From: Acanthopleura granulata
Taxonomy: Eukaryota > Mollusca > Polyplacophora > Chitonida > Chitonidae
Length of the DNA: 64,000 nucleotides
Direction of reading: 5' to 3'
Assembly: GCA_016165875.1 (NCBI GenBank)
Contig: JABBOT010000014.1
Coordinates: 9,285,489 to 9,349,488, forward strand
A model generated the notes under the pieces. That model was not told where the DNA came from, did not search any database, and saw only the letters and a program-made list of their open reading frames with translations. A program made the position numbers and the translations under genes. Each line of letters begins with the position of its first letter. Position 1 is the stretch's first letter. This document shows, piece by piece, positions 1-11,170 of this stretch.

Positions 1-3000
1 GATGTTGCGCCATGGCCTTCTGCGAAGACAACGCTCTTTGCTAAGGCAGCTATCCACTTCCTTCTTTCCAGGAATTTTTCCAATGAAGATGTGGTTTTCG
101 ACATGACCAAGAACTGCGGTCTTTTCCTTCTCTGTCCAGGGCCTCTTCTTGTTTTGGGCTGCAGATGAGAAACAGTAATTAATAGGCCCAGCTTAAAAAT
201 CAACATAGTTAATCTTTGTTTTGTGACTGGTCAGCTACCACTTATGCGTCAAATTTTTATTTGACATCACTGCCATAAATAGACATAGCTGTACAGACAA
301 CAGGTTTAAGAATCCTTAGTTACTGAACGACCAACATTCCTCACCATATTTAAGTAAGGCAAAGCCAGACACTCAAATCATCTCAGCGGACACATCAAAA
401 CAGGACATGGGTTGAACAAATTTTGAGAAGTTATCTCCAAAGATACTTGGTCCGCACTTTCGGATCAACAACTGGTGACTCAACCAACAAAATCATGGTC
501 TGCGTGTGCAATGTATAACCGTGTACAGTTTCATTGTGCCAGTATTAGTTGTGTACTAGTTACTTTCAGAGACAATCCAATGATGACAAGCGAACCTGAA
601 GAATATGGTGTTGAATATTGGCAAATAACCTACAGGCATGCCTATATGCAACTTAACAGATAACATGTTCAAGGATATAGAGGTGGCAACTTCACCATGC
701 GAGTTTAGTACACGCAATCCATTACTTTCCACAAATCCTGAAACAGCAATGGACAGGACATGGAAGAACACAAATTAACTGATGAAGAAATGCGAAGAGG
801 CAATGAGAACTGAACATTTTACACACAAAATTGTAGCAACAGATAAAATGAGGACACTTGGTAAATAACAATCAAATAAGGACACTCCTATGTTGACCCA
901 CAAGTCATTTTCATCCATATTAAATGAGGACATCTCATGTTATGTTCTGTTACAATTTAAACTTATCATGAAATGTGTATACTTAACGAGGACAATGTTT
1001 AAGACTTTCTAACATGCACTGCTAAACGAGGACAGTCCGAAGAAAGCAAATCCTATATGTATGAGTATACCAGCACCATTCCTTCACATGTCACATGCAT
1101 ACATATATACGCTGTATCCATGCATAAAAGGTGAAGACAGTCAAAATAATTGAACACAGATGACACAAAATGATTTTGTCAGAGAAGACACAAAGCAAAT
1201 ACATGAATTCAACTACATGTATCAATTATCAAATATTCCACTATCGATTGAGAATGGCTCATATAAAGTTTCCAAAAAAGAAAACCGGGACCCAGTAGTG
1301 TCCATTGTAAATGGATTAACAAAATATCTACAGATCCCGAATTCTCTAGTGCAAAGTGAGTTGTGAACTAAAGAGGTGCATAATTTTACTGTATTTAATA
1401 GTACAGGTAGGTCACTTTCAGTAGAGACATGAAAAGGACACATGAAAGCCGATCTGGAAGACCTTCAAGTAAACGTTAAGAGCATTGCACTAACAGACAA
1501 ACGAGTCTTCAGAAACTTTACACAAACCTTCAACACTGTACATGGCGTTGTACCGAAATAGTAACCAGAGGAGTTGACAGTCATTACAACCAAATCAATC
1601 ACATGATGGAATATGTGTAACTCAATCTATTTTACATGCCCACAACTTGCAAACAATGTGAAGACACCTGATGTGTGACAATCAAATAAGGACACCCTAG
1701 GATTAGGTTGGGATACACAAGCTCAGCCATCCGTATCAATCAAGGACATCGTCAAATATATTACAGACATTTTGTCTAATATCTGTATGTGTAAGACTGA
1801 GGAAACTGAACTGAGCAGTTCACTGGTATCTTTGAAAATGTCAGTTAAGGTATATATTTATTTTGAATAAAAATACATAACTTGGAAAAAAGACTGTCAA
1901 ATGACCAATGAACAGTTATGTTTCAAACTGAACTTAAGACCATCGCAATCAGAAGTACAAAAATTATATTTAGCAGAATCTGGAGCATTCAGAGTAATAC
2001 TTTAGCAAGTATTTAACACTCAAATGCAAATATAGTACACTGATTTTCTTAACCAATGTTATATATATCTTTGCATCACACCAGTTGATGTACAATAGTA
2101 AAATGATGCACTCATAACTGTTGCTAAGAATTATGTCAGTGGTTTAATTGCTCTATGGTATCTACCTGGTTCAGATGGTCCATCTGCATCAACACCAGGT
2201 CTGGGGGTGGTTACTGAGAACAGAAATAAACGATCGCAATATTACGAGCTATCTAAATTTATAAACACATTCTATGCCTGTTATGAAATACCAGTAGAGT
2301 ATTATATTAGTGACTTAACTTTTTACATGGTCACACATAGGTAGCATACTATTTCCCCTTTGACCGAAGCAGTTCGGATTGGTTAACATGGAAAATTGGA
2401 CTTACGTTCAGACGCATTTATACAGTGAAGTAAGTATAACAGTAAAAATCGAGCACAGGTTCTGTTATATACCCAACAATACAGTTTAGCCATCCTTACG
2501 GCAGTAAACTTTACTAATCCACTGACCATTTGAAATAATTAAGCGTCAGTGGGAAGGTCTGCCAGCAACCCACGGATGGTCGTAGGTTTCCCCCCGGGCT
2601 CTGCCCGGTTTCCTCCCACCATAATGCTGGCCGCCGCCGAACATGGTCTTCCCTTACATGTACGGTCAATGTCCTCTGTGTTGTAAACATAAAGAACATG
2701 CAGATTCTGACAAATAAGAAAAAGCCTTTGTTATCACGATGAAATAATTTCATTACTTCATGACATTGCCGTCTATATCAGAATATTCTAGAAATAAAAT
2801 GTATATTATTCTGTTTTACATCTGACATTTTCTGCTGCCAATGAACTGCTTTCTAATGGCGTTATATAAGGTTACAGTTTTAATGCCTTGCTTAATCAAA
2901 CATTAGTGGTCTGCTTTTTTTTGATAGTAGAGTAAAGTAGTCAAATTTTCTGAACATGAAAAAACGACAATGGTAATCGTAACGCTATCATGATCTGAAC

Positions 3001-4839
3001 ACCAAACAGTATAACATCTGTCCTGGTTAGTCAAGACGGTACACAGTTTGGGACTGTTGAAGTAGAAACTCTGTTGGAGGGTGTAATAATAGCTGCTTGT
3101 GATTGATTTGGATTGATCAGAAAACAAAGTTTCCACAACTCTTGAATATAAAGGTTACTGTTAAGTGTTCTTTGTTTTATTTTTTTGTAATTTGGTAGCA
3201 TATTTTCCAAAAAAGCAGACCACAAGCATCAAATCAGCCTCCAACTTTATAGTCTTGAAAATTCTGGACTTTCTGTAGGGATGAAACTATTAGCAGACTC
3301 CTAAGGACTATCTGAGGTATTTGTGCACTGATACTCCAGTCTGAATTGGAACAAAAACAGCCTTGAACTAACATGCTAGGAACATCTGGACTGTGTGGGA
3401 TACAGTTTGAAAGTATAGCATATTAGTATGGTTTTAATGAAAGATTACCATATAACACTTTGCATACACTTCAGGATTGATTTGTGTCGTTCAGTTCAGG
3501 TAGTGTATAACAGTGGTCTGCAGTTGTCTCCACCTAGATAATGATAAAATAACCACTGCCAGAAACCTAGATGGGTTGAACCTACAAGGGGGAACTTCCT
3601 TATCCTGGGCGACACGCATTGACCATTTGACTGAGGCTTCTGAGTTTTCAGAAAACACAAGGCATCAGTGTTTACTGTTACACATTCACATGGGAATAAA
3701 ATTGGTAGACGGGTAGTGCAAATAATCCTAAAGTCTAAATTAACAATTAGGGAAATGACCAATGACATAAAGAAACTCAAAGGAATGTGAAAAAAGGTCC
3801 AACAAATTATTTACCATTCTCCGCTGGTACCTGTAGACAATAATAAAGTACAACATATTCATTCGCATGGCATGGCAGTATCTACATGCATGACATCAAA
3901 CTAATCAAGATGGAATAAATTTTGTGGTTTAGCATGTACCATTTTGATCTTACCTGCATTTCTACAAAAATTTCGGACAACGCTGAGGATAAAAGAGAAT
4001 GTAATTACCTTCAGCAGGTCACAGAATGTTAAGACCTCTAATCGCAATTGTTGATGTCTGAAAAAATTTGTTGAACATTATATCAGATATCAATTGACTT
4101 ATGAATCATAATAATAAAGCAGCATCTATTGCATGTTGATATGTGAACTAGACAAAACAAAATGGGTTGTAAATCTGCTACATCAGTTTGAGATCCAATA
4201 TCAGCAATTTTCATACATTAGTAGTTGCGAAAACTGTGGCTGTGCTGTACTGATGTAAAGAGCAGAAAATTAACTCACTTGTTGGAAGTTTTTGAACTGG
4301 ATTTCTGAAACAAAAGTATACACAAATTCCTGAAATATATGATGCAAAATCAATTGTACGTAATAATTTATAAGAACCATTTTACATCAATAATGCAACT
4401 TAATACTTTAATTATTTTCATAATTTTTTTTTATATATTTCACGATACCCTTATTATGCTTACAGCATGTGAGACAACGTACAAGGTTCGGAAAAGACCA
4501 TATTTACGTGTTGGACCTGTTCTTGTTTTGAGACAATTAACAAAAGCCCTTCTCAATCAACCACTTGTGAAGAGACTCACTTTCAAATAAGAAATGGGTA
4601 AAAGTATTGCAAAATAGTTAGGATATCCATAATATATAGAACTTACAATGGACAAACATTCCCAACATACCTTTAGCCGCCATGGATAATCGCTGTTCTT
4701 CCTACCGTAGCAATATCGAAGTTCTTCATCAATTGAAATGTCCCTCAAGGCAAAAATGCCAATGGCAAGAGTCCCGACATTGACTATTGGCTTGGGGACA
4801 CAATTCTGAGATTTGTGGCAGTCATTTACTAAACGCCGA
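1..4839 (-). CDS. 3' exons of a SET-domain protein gene (partial, runs off left edge)
   Basis: Five exons read on the minus strand with GT-AG borders and matching phases: 4671-4839, 4279-4304, 3954-4057, 2166-2213 and 1-158 (continuing off the window). The first encodes the end of a SET methyltransferase domain, with RRLVND (cofactor-pocket N-D pair), FALRDIS and EELRYCYG, then YPWR. The next exons are short linkers rich in Ser, Lys and Pro. The last encodes a basic domain with KKRPWTEKEK and IPGKKE, a combination I recall from uncharacterised invertebrate and fish proteins. Phase pairs are 0/0, 2/1, 1/2 and 1/2, which chance would rarely give. Known for the family: SET domains transfer methyl groups from AdoMet to lysine. 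The catalytic first half is not seen, because upstream sequence is hAT relic, so this may be a disrupted copy. Acceptor of exon 4671-4839 is weak. Target and function are unknown. Confidence 0.6.
159..676. other. Intron stretch, nothing recognised
   Basis: First part, in + coordinates, of the intron between the last two SET-gene exons. AT-rich, and I see no gene, RNA or repeat hallmark. The short open frames here have no family features. Confidence 0.4.
677..2157. repeat. 1.48-kb dispersed repeat, copy 1, intronic
   Basis: This stretch is closely matched, with scattered substitutions and small indels, by 20025-21515 in the same orientation. Both begin at AGAGGTGGCAACTTCACC and end at TTTAATTGCTCTAT. 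No TIRs, LTRs or long ORF are visible. The + strand carries nine AGGACA hexamers (starts near 755, 851, 879, 927, 989, 1029, 1435, 1689 and 1743), most also present in the other copy. It lies inside the intron between SET-gene exons 2166-2213 and 1-158, ending about 8 bp from the exon. It could be a non-autonomous element or a segmental duplication of the intron. Confidence 0.7.
2214..3953. other. Intron stretch with one SINE-like fragment
   Basis: Intron of the SET gene between exons 3954-4057 and 2166-2213. Apart from the SINE-like core at 2546-2650 I recognise nothing. Several 60-94 codon open frames exist, but none shows family motifs or agrees in phase with the flanking exons. Confidence 0.4.
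2546..2650 (+). repeat. SINE-like core fragment (mollusc type)
   Basis: Contains CTGCCAGCAACCCACGGATG, CCCCGGGCTCTGCCCGG and CTCCCACCATAATGCTGGCC. I recall this core from many mollusc sequences, usually followed by a TGAAATATTCTTGAG block and an A-rich tail. Here the tail is missing, so it is a fragment. A more complete, diverged relative is at 63176-63297. Confidence 0.6.
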
Positions 4840-4850
4840 CTGGATACAAC

Positions 4851-5961
4851 TTATGCCGGCTTTCTTGCCACGGCAGTTTTCTCCAATAAAAATATTTCAT
4901 TTACCGTATCGGGAACAAGGCTTGCCCTATTCTTAGCACCAATATTCCCAGCCACAGAAAAAAATACGTTCTGATGGCACAGATGTATTTACTTGCTAAA
5001 CTCTTGACGCGTGGAAATCTATTCCCTTGCTGCCTCCACCATTCAAGTGGGTTAATTTCGCTTGATGCCTGGGATTCACGTATGTGTTCAGCTCTTGGCC
5101 AAGGCTGGGGCAGTCACTGGGGCCGCCCTCCAAGTAGTCACCCATAAGGAGCTGCATAGCTGAAGACCCACTCAATTTAGACCGCTTGGTGCAGCTGGGG
5201 ACCGAGCCCTGTTCTGCAGGGCCTCCATCAACAGATTGTATGTTGGAAGATTGAGAATCCGGGCAATCCACTGGTGGGTCATTCTGGCTTAGAAGCTGGA
5301 CTATGTTATCCCACACAGCGTCTTGTTCATTCTGTTTGAGAAAGCGTAGCGATTTATATCTCGGGACCAGAGCTGTGGCAATAATGTACACCTGTTTAGA
5401 CAGGGGATCACTCCTGTATCGCCTGGTGAGATCGTGACAAATGGTCGTCTTAAAATCTGTCAAAAGACCGCTGTCTGTTTTACACAAAGCCAGGTCATTA
5501 TCGATAAGCCCGGATACAATATCTAACGGTTTAAGAACTGGAGTGACGTCTTCTATTGTGCGCCAGATATCATCGCCAAGCTCCAAGACTCGGGCATCAG
5601 AAGCTGAAGTTATATCGGCATCGCGTAACACTGCAAAAACAGACAATCTCTGTTGTAGTAGCCGAGAAAACATGAAATATGTAGAGTTCCAACGAGTTTC
5701 TACATCTTGAATCGATTAGAGGGCAAATTTAGTCGCTCTTGTCTTTTGTTGAGCTCAATAAAGGCGAGGGTGGATTTTCCAAAATGGCCCGCGAGGTTAC
5801 GGGCAGCGCCATTTGCTCTATGTACTGGGCGAATTTTCAGACCATCATTTACACTTATCTGTAACGTATGCCCAAAACAGCGGATATGGGTCCAATTTAA
5901 AATTCTAATACCCAGTGATATGTTGGCGGCATTATCTGTAGCTATCCCCGCAACTTTATAG
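4851..5961 (-). pseudogene. hAT (ZBED-like) transposase relic
   Basis: The minus strand encodes the middle and C-terminal parts of a hAT transposase in at least three frames. From 5961 down: ATDNAANI and HIRCFGHTLQ (catalytic-core region), then RWNSTYFM-type sequence leading into the 225-codon open frame at 4996-5673 (FAVLRDADITSAS, VTPVLKPLDIVSG). The next frame has NPLEWWRQQGNRFP, and a third has VFFSVAGNIGAKNRASLVPD, the dimerisation motif, followed by a stop at 4851-4853. The N-terminal BED finger and first catalytic part are absent. At least two frameshifts plus truncation make it dead. No TIR or 8-bp target duplication could be found. It ends about 12 bp from the SET-gene exon. Confidence 0.85.
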
Positions 5962-6757
5962 AGGTGAAGAACAAATCATTTTAGATGTGAGTTAGCGGGA
6001 CGAGACTTGGGCAAACTCCTAACTACATGTATTATTGTTGTTTTCAAAACTCAAACGTTGCTGTATCGCCTTTGGAGGCTCTGGCTGAAAGAGTTGAATT
6101 TTGACAAAGCCAAACAGTATTGAGGTCCCTTTGTCTTCATGATGAATAGCTAACAAGAAACTATAAGTAACATTTAAGTTATTAAAATAAGACTTACGTT
6201 TGTTGCTGACAGAACAAGCTTCCTTGACTGCGCCATCTTTGATATGTGCTACCCTCGTGACAGGAAATAAGGACATATGATACACACCACGTTTTGCTTG
6301 CTGTAAGAGTTATCTACCCTTGTTTCTCGCTAAACGAAACCGGCAAGCATAAAATAAGGATCTGGCCCCAAAATAGCAAAACCTCCCGAGATTCTTACCA
6401 TAACACTATGAAAAAACTGGGAAACGCTATTTCCTGACTGAAATCAGCTGAGGACGTCCTCATTTGGTGTCCGCAATAAAAAATGTGTATAGATGCCGAT
6501 GTCCTTATTTCCCACTCTCAAGCTAAAACAAGTCTCTCAAAGGAGAAGTTTTCCGGATTTTGACCACCTTTCAGTATTTTCACTGGCATATTTAAACCCA
6601 TTTGCATCTCAGACGCTTGAAACAGATTAATTATAAGTAAAGTACTAATTATTATTTAATCCGGAAGTGACGCAGAGTTCATCTCACAAACAACAGCAAC
6701 TACAAAACATATTTGCTGAGCACAGTATAGCCATCTCGTGAGGGATTCCAATGAAAC
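5962..6757. other. No gene recognised
   Basis: Between the hAT relic and the THAP relic. An 88-codon open frame at 6019-6285 on the minus strand has no family motif. Two AAGGACA/TGTCCTT motifs, like those in the 677-2157 repeat, occur near 6268 and 6500. Confidence 0.35.
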
Positions 6758-7046
6758 ATGCCTGCCTGCCGGGTACCTGTTTGTCCATATTACGAGGAAT
6801 CTAGATCGATTGGGGTCCCATTTCATCAATTTCTAAGAAACCCGGAGATTCCTCGTCAGTAGCTAGTGAAAATTAGAAACAAATCTCTGCCACCAAAAAA
6901 CACCGCCATTTGAGCGACTGAAAAACCTACGTGTGTGTGGCAAGCACTTCAAACCCTCTGATTACGTCCGAGACTTACAGCTCGAACTAACAGGATCCAA
7001 ACCTGAAAAATGCACTGAAAGCAGATGCTATTCCCAGTATATTTCG
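6758..7046 (+). pseudogene. THAP-domain relic
   Basis: From ATG at 6758 the frame reads MPACRVPVCPYYEES and VPFHQF, the start of a THAP zinc finger (C-x4-C). An in-frame TAG then falls where the family has its conserved Trp. After a frameshift the sequence gives VCGKHFKPSDY, the C-x2-H half of the C2CH site, and after another shift LKADAIPSIF, matching the AVPTIF box that closes THAP domains. THAP domains bind DNA and occur in P-element transposases and host regulators. Stop plus two frameshifts mark it as a relic. No transposase body follows, so its origin (P-like element or host gene) is open. Confidence 0.75.
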
Positions 7047-7070
7047 ATTTGTACACGAGGTTTTCCTGCC

Positions 7071-7383
7071 AGAGAGGACAGCTGTGACCAAGCGTGAAGC
7101 AATTCGCCAATGTCAATCTCTCTCTTTACAGGAAGTTTATTCAAACTGATGTGGTTTTCAAAATGTGTGTAGACTGCCATTTGTTCTACATCTCAATGTG
7201 TCAAAATGGTTCTCTTCAAGTGCGTTATCTGCAGTGTTGCATAAAAATGTAAAAAGGCCAGGTATAACACGCACAAACAGTAAAATTATCAAGATGTTAG
7301 GGATTCCACAATTACCTTTCGTGTTATACGGGTATGTCTCAGTTTTGTAACATCTGAAATTCTCTGTTGTGACTTTATGACTA
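7071..7383. other. No gene recognised
   Basis: Follows the THAP relic. Overlapping short open frames on both strands (7158-7391 minus, 7165-7350 plus) carry no recognisable domain. The Gypsy-A relic loses recognisable sequence at about 7384, so its truncation point lies here. Confidence 0.3.
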
Positions 7384-8130
7384 TTAGTCAAGCTGTGAAT
7401 TGAATACTAGTAACTGAACAATGACTTTGACTGGTTCTCCGAACACCTGACGATGCATTTCGACAGTAGATACAATCATTTTATCAACATTCACTGTCAT
7501 GGACAATTCTGGTAAGGAAAACTCTTCTGGTATGTCCAATCTTGTTTTGGGGGGGCAACCAAATGTCACTTTCACTTAAATTCGTAACCTCAACAAAACC
7601 GTTGGAGACAGTACGGGCAACAAGCAGCTGCCTCCCTTGCAGTTGTTGTTGCAGTGGCTCAACAAGTAAAGGTGTATCTTTACGGATTCCTGTACACTGA
7701 ATACGAGATATTGAAGTTGCTGGTGCTAATTTTCCTGGTTTCCTGCAAGACGCACAAACCTTGTCTGGACTTTCTCTGTGGTTGAACCTGAAACTGAGTG
7801 AACATGAGCAGACAAACATGCGCAATCAGGCACATGGCCAATTACATTCATGCCCAATATACCAGGCCTAGCCTTTATGTCACCGTCAAAATTGCTGGTG
7901 TCCTTTATGACCAACATCTTTCAAAACCGTGTTCAGTGCGCTTACTTCAGTTATGACACAACCTATGTATGGAATTTCTAAACCATTAGCACCTTTCAAA
8001 CTCAGAGACACACTTTCAAGGTTACTGTCACTTAGATGCTCATTGTAAAAACTTTCAGTCACTGTACTGACTTGTGAGCCAGTGTCAATGAGACACTTTG
8101 TCCAATACTGTCCACCAAGACACACGTCTA
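7384..8130 (-). pseudogene. Gypsy-type relic A: aspartic protease and downstream linker
   Basis: On the minus strand, directly beyond the Harbinger insertion, the frame gives CLIDTGSQVSTVTESFYN, the D-T-G/S active site of a retroviral-type protease, then LEIPYIGCVITEV. A frameshift near 7900 leads to FDGDIKARPGILGMNVIG, and a further shift to RKDTPLLVEPL and LLVARTVSNG, the segment that usually joins protease to reverse transcriptase in these elements. No reverse transcriptase follows; the relic ends around 7384. Upstream gag is at 13976-14990, beyond the transposon. The two parts are one element split by 8131-13975. Confidence 0.8.
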
Positions 8131-8180
8131 TAGCCCCGTTTACACTGTCAGTATTCAGCCGGGCTCGACCCGGGTCGAGC
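8131..8180 (+). repeat. Left Harbinger terminal inverted repeat with 18-bp palindrome
   Basis: The first 16 bp pair with the right end at one or two mismatches. At 8163-8180 lies GCTCGACCCGGGTCGAGC, a perfect palindrome that also occurs at 13908-13925. Such terminal sites are where the Myb-like protein or transposase would be expected to bind; that role is inferred. Confidence 0.85.
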
Positions 8181-8889
8181 ACGGCACGGCAGAAATTCGC
8201 GTAATGTAAACAAGTAAAGCGGGCTCGGCACCGTGCCAGTTGTAACCGGGCCGAACCCCGCAATAAGTGGTGAGCTCGGCCCGGATCGAGCACGGTTCGG
8301 TGACTTTAGCCTGTAGTGTAAATGCACCACGGGGCAGGGAACGCTATAGGTATGACACCCCTAAAAAATTCCTTACTATTTATGTAGTAAATTCTCTGGG
8401 AACAGCCGCTGAAATCTACCTTGAGAAAATTTGCGGGCCCCATATGTCATATATCACCGGAAAGAAGAATTCTTCCCCTAAAACATATCAAAAATTTAAT
8501 ACAGGTTGACCACCATTTTTTCGAGAAAAATCAGCGGATATAAACCAACTAGTTTTCTGTTAGCATGGTGACCTATGGTGGGAGTCTCCACTCATTGGCT
8601 GATATTATTTTAGCGATAAATTATTTTAGCACCCATATAACATTTTCCTAAAAATGACTTATTATATAGTCTGGATATCTACAACAATAAACAATTACTT
8701 TAGATGTACCACCAGAAAATGACCAATCATAGCCCTCGCACTCATTGACCGCGAGTCTTCTTTGGATACAAAAACTGAATTGGGGGTGTCATACCTTTTA
8801 CTAGACTAACTGCGCATGCGGGTTTAAGGCTTCCGCCTGACCTTTCTCTTCCGGCGACACCACGTTTTTTCAATTCTTATTTAAATATA

Positions 8890-10605
8890 ATGTCAACACA
8901 ACGCGGCGCGACCTGGTCTAAAGAGGAAACGGAAGAACTGATTGCTATCTGGGGCGACGAGACTGTGCAGGCGCAATTAGAAAGCGCTCGACACAATCAT
9001 AAGATTTTCGAACAGATTAGTTCATCCCTGGCTGAGAAGGGCTACGAAAGTCGAGACGGCAAACAATGCCAAGAAAAAATAAAAAAGCTCAAGAAGAAGT
9101 ATAGAGAAGTCCTCGACAATAATAAGCGGTCGGGCAAGGGACGGAAGTACTGGGAGTTTTTTGACAAAATGAACGAGATCTTGGGGAACAGACCCATGTC
9201 AAGGCCACCCGTCCTCCTGGAATCAACACCGACTGATCATTCACAAACTCCGGCAGGATCATCATCATAGGACGATGGAGCCCTCTCAGAACATGATGAC
9301 GACCTATCCAGTCAAGGTTAATATTGGCTAATTATTACCCACTTTGACGTTGACCCTTGATGTAAACTAACATTTATACGTGAGTTTGTTTTTTTTTAAT
9401 TTTTGCACAAGAGTTAAAACTGCACTTATGTAATTAGTAATTTATCTGGTCTCCTGTTATATTACACTGCTGTTATATAAATAAAATAAAAATATCATTC
9501 CTGTGAACGTATATGGGCATAGTTTAAAAGGGACTTTTGAGAGTTTGAGATAAAAAAAGTGTTACTCTTTCATATTAAGTTGAAATCAAAATATTAATCA
9601 CATTATAATTTCTAGCAATTAATTTTTAGGTAATCATAATGTAGGTAAAGTTTTGTCTCAGACTTTAAAACACTTACAATTACTTGGATTATTTATCTTT
9701 TTTTTATGTTTATATGTTTAGATGAGAGGCTTGAAATATCAGTGGATGAGGAAGCTGATCTCTCCAGTGATGAGATTTCCACCCCAACACAAAAACGAAA
9801 GGCAGAGAGCAACCCAGAAGCAAGACCTAAGGCCAGGAAAAATAAAGCTGAAAAAGCTATTGAAGCCGCAACATCAAGCTTCTTGGCATCAATGAAGGAA
9901 GCTGATGCCCAGTTCCTCCAAGTAGAGGAAGAGAGACAAGCAAGAGAAGAGAAGATTTAGAGCGATGTTGCAAGTGCAAAGAGAAATAGAGCAAAATAGG
10001 CTCGCAGTAAGTGAAATAACTAAGAATTTGTATGTGTAAATATATGTATCCTTCATTATAAGTACTTTTACTGGTTCTTGTAATCAGCTCTGGGCGTGTG
10101 CATTTCGACAACCAAGGTTATAATTCTAATCATTTGATGTATTTGTGACATTAGAATACTTTTGTATTTCACCCTCCATTTGGTTAAGGGCTTTTGCTGA
10201 ATGGTGTTGGGATTTAAACCAAAATAGGCTACTGTTTTAAGTTCAGACAGAAGAAAAAGTTTATTCTTAAAAATCCAAAATCAACTTACATCTAATATTT
10301 CAATTAAGACTTTTCATTTGTTTTGACAGATGGAAGAAAGACTACAACAACAAAACAGAGAGCATGAGCTAAGGCTGATGCAAATGTTTTTCCACATGGT
10401 AAATCCACAGCCAATGCAGCATGCGGCAACCCAGCAACAAATGGGGCAGACGTATATCACACAGATGAATGGCAATTTGCCACCCATGCAGGCATCAATG
10501 ATGTCACCTACTAGCCAACTTGGGACGACAGATGGAGCAATTAACAGCCAAATCCCGCCATTTTCTGAATATGGACAACACAGCCAGAAAGACTTTTTTG
10601 GATAA
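8890..10605 (+). pseudogene. Harbinger Myb/SANT-like partner protein gene, three exons, broken
   Basis: Exon 1 (8890-9316) encodes a Myb/SANT-like trihelix domain: GATWSKEETEELIAIW near residue 7, KQCQEKIKKLKKKYREV near residue 58, KYWEFFDKM near residue 87. It ends at a CAAG/GTTAAT donor. Exon 2 (9722-10006) follows a TTTATATGTTTAG acceptor; it is acidic then Lys-rich and ends at GCA/GTAAGTG. Exon 3 (10330-10605) follows TTTTGACAG and is Gln/Met-rich. Two lesions are visible: an in-frame TAG at 9268-9270, and a 1-nt frameshift near 9957 that cuts the EERQAREE coiled-coil short, beyond which another frame continues (LQVQREIEQNR). In known Harbingers this protein binds the transposase and brings it to the nucleus and DNA ends. 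It is probably inactive here. Confidence 0.8.
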
Positions 10606-10761
10606 TGTGCTGATAACATCCCTTACTTCTTTGACTGTTTAAATCCATTTTATACTTACTAATTCAGATTATTTTTATATCATTGCATGTATTTTCTGCA
10701 TTAAATACTTATCAAACATTACTCAAACCACAAAATTTCATGTCTATACTAGTACAGACCA

Positions 10762-10892
10762 GGGGCCGGTTTCACAAACACTCATAAGAACGTCTTGTTT
10801 TTTGGAAATAGCTTCACGGTATGGGACATCAACATGTGATGCGCAGATTTGAGCAAGAAAATGTTCTTGCGAATCTTTATGAAACCGACCCC
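10762..10892. mobile_element. MITE-like element with inverted ends
   Basis: About 131 bp bounded by GGGGCCGGTTTCACAAA on the left and, reverse-complemented, GGGGTCGGTTTCATAAA on the right (15 of 17 match). Inner parts also pair loosely (AAGAACGT with GTTCTTGC). No coding capacity and no clear target duplication. Its superfamily cannot be assigned from this copy. Confidence 0.65.
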
Positions 10893-10904
10893 AGCCTGGA
10901 CAGC

Positions 10905-11170
10905 TGGAAGAGCCTCCGCTTTCAGATCGGTAAACCCGGGCCGGGTTAAGACTTTAAAAATGGTACATTCCGTTTCCTCACTTGGGGCTCAGCATTTAAA
11001 GGATAGATGGTTGACCCAGTATCAGTATAATGTGAATGGGTGAGGGGATGTGTTGGGCGTCTTCGATAAGTCATCGCAGTGAGGCAGTGGAAATTCGTAC
11101 TGCAGCAGAGACACTACCTTTGAATGAAATATTCTTAAGTAGGTGTTAAACCCCAAGCATTCATTCATTC
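10905..11170 (+). repeat. SINE with (ATTC)n tail
   Basis: Contains GGGCCGGGTTAAGACTTTAA, GGCTCAGCATTTAAAGGATA and CAGTATAATGTGAATGGGTG, then GTGAGGCAGT and a 3' end GGTGTTAAACCCC followed by ATTCATTCATTC. I recall this core from mollusc SINEs. The tail resembles the 3' end of the LINE at 55030-60987 (GGCGTTAAGCC then ATTC repeats), so that LINE family may mobilise it. It sits just after the MITE-like element, in the gap between the two convergent Harbinger genes. Confidence 0.7.

Noticed and set aside
3815..3830. A 16-bp candidate micro-exon of the SET gene (TTGTCTACAG before, GTAAAT after)
   Set aside because: Including it would shift the frame into the next exon, whereas skipping it keeps all phases.
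3975..4009. Possible 26-bp intron inside exon 3954-4057 (GTAATT ... CTCAG)
   Set aside because: Too short for an animal intron, and the exon is open when read through.
7886..8293. Start of the protease ORF at 8293
   Set aside because: The upstream part of this frame is Harbinger TIR sequence (repeated DPGRA from the palindrome); true retroelement sequence begins at 8130.
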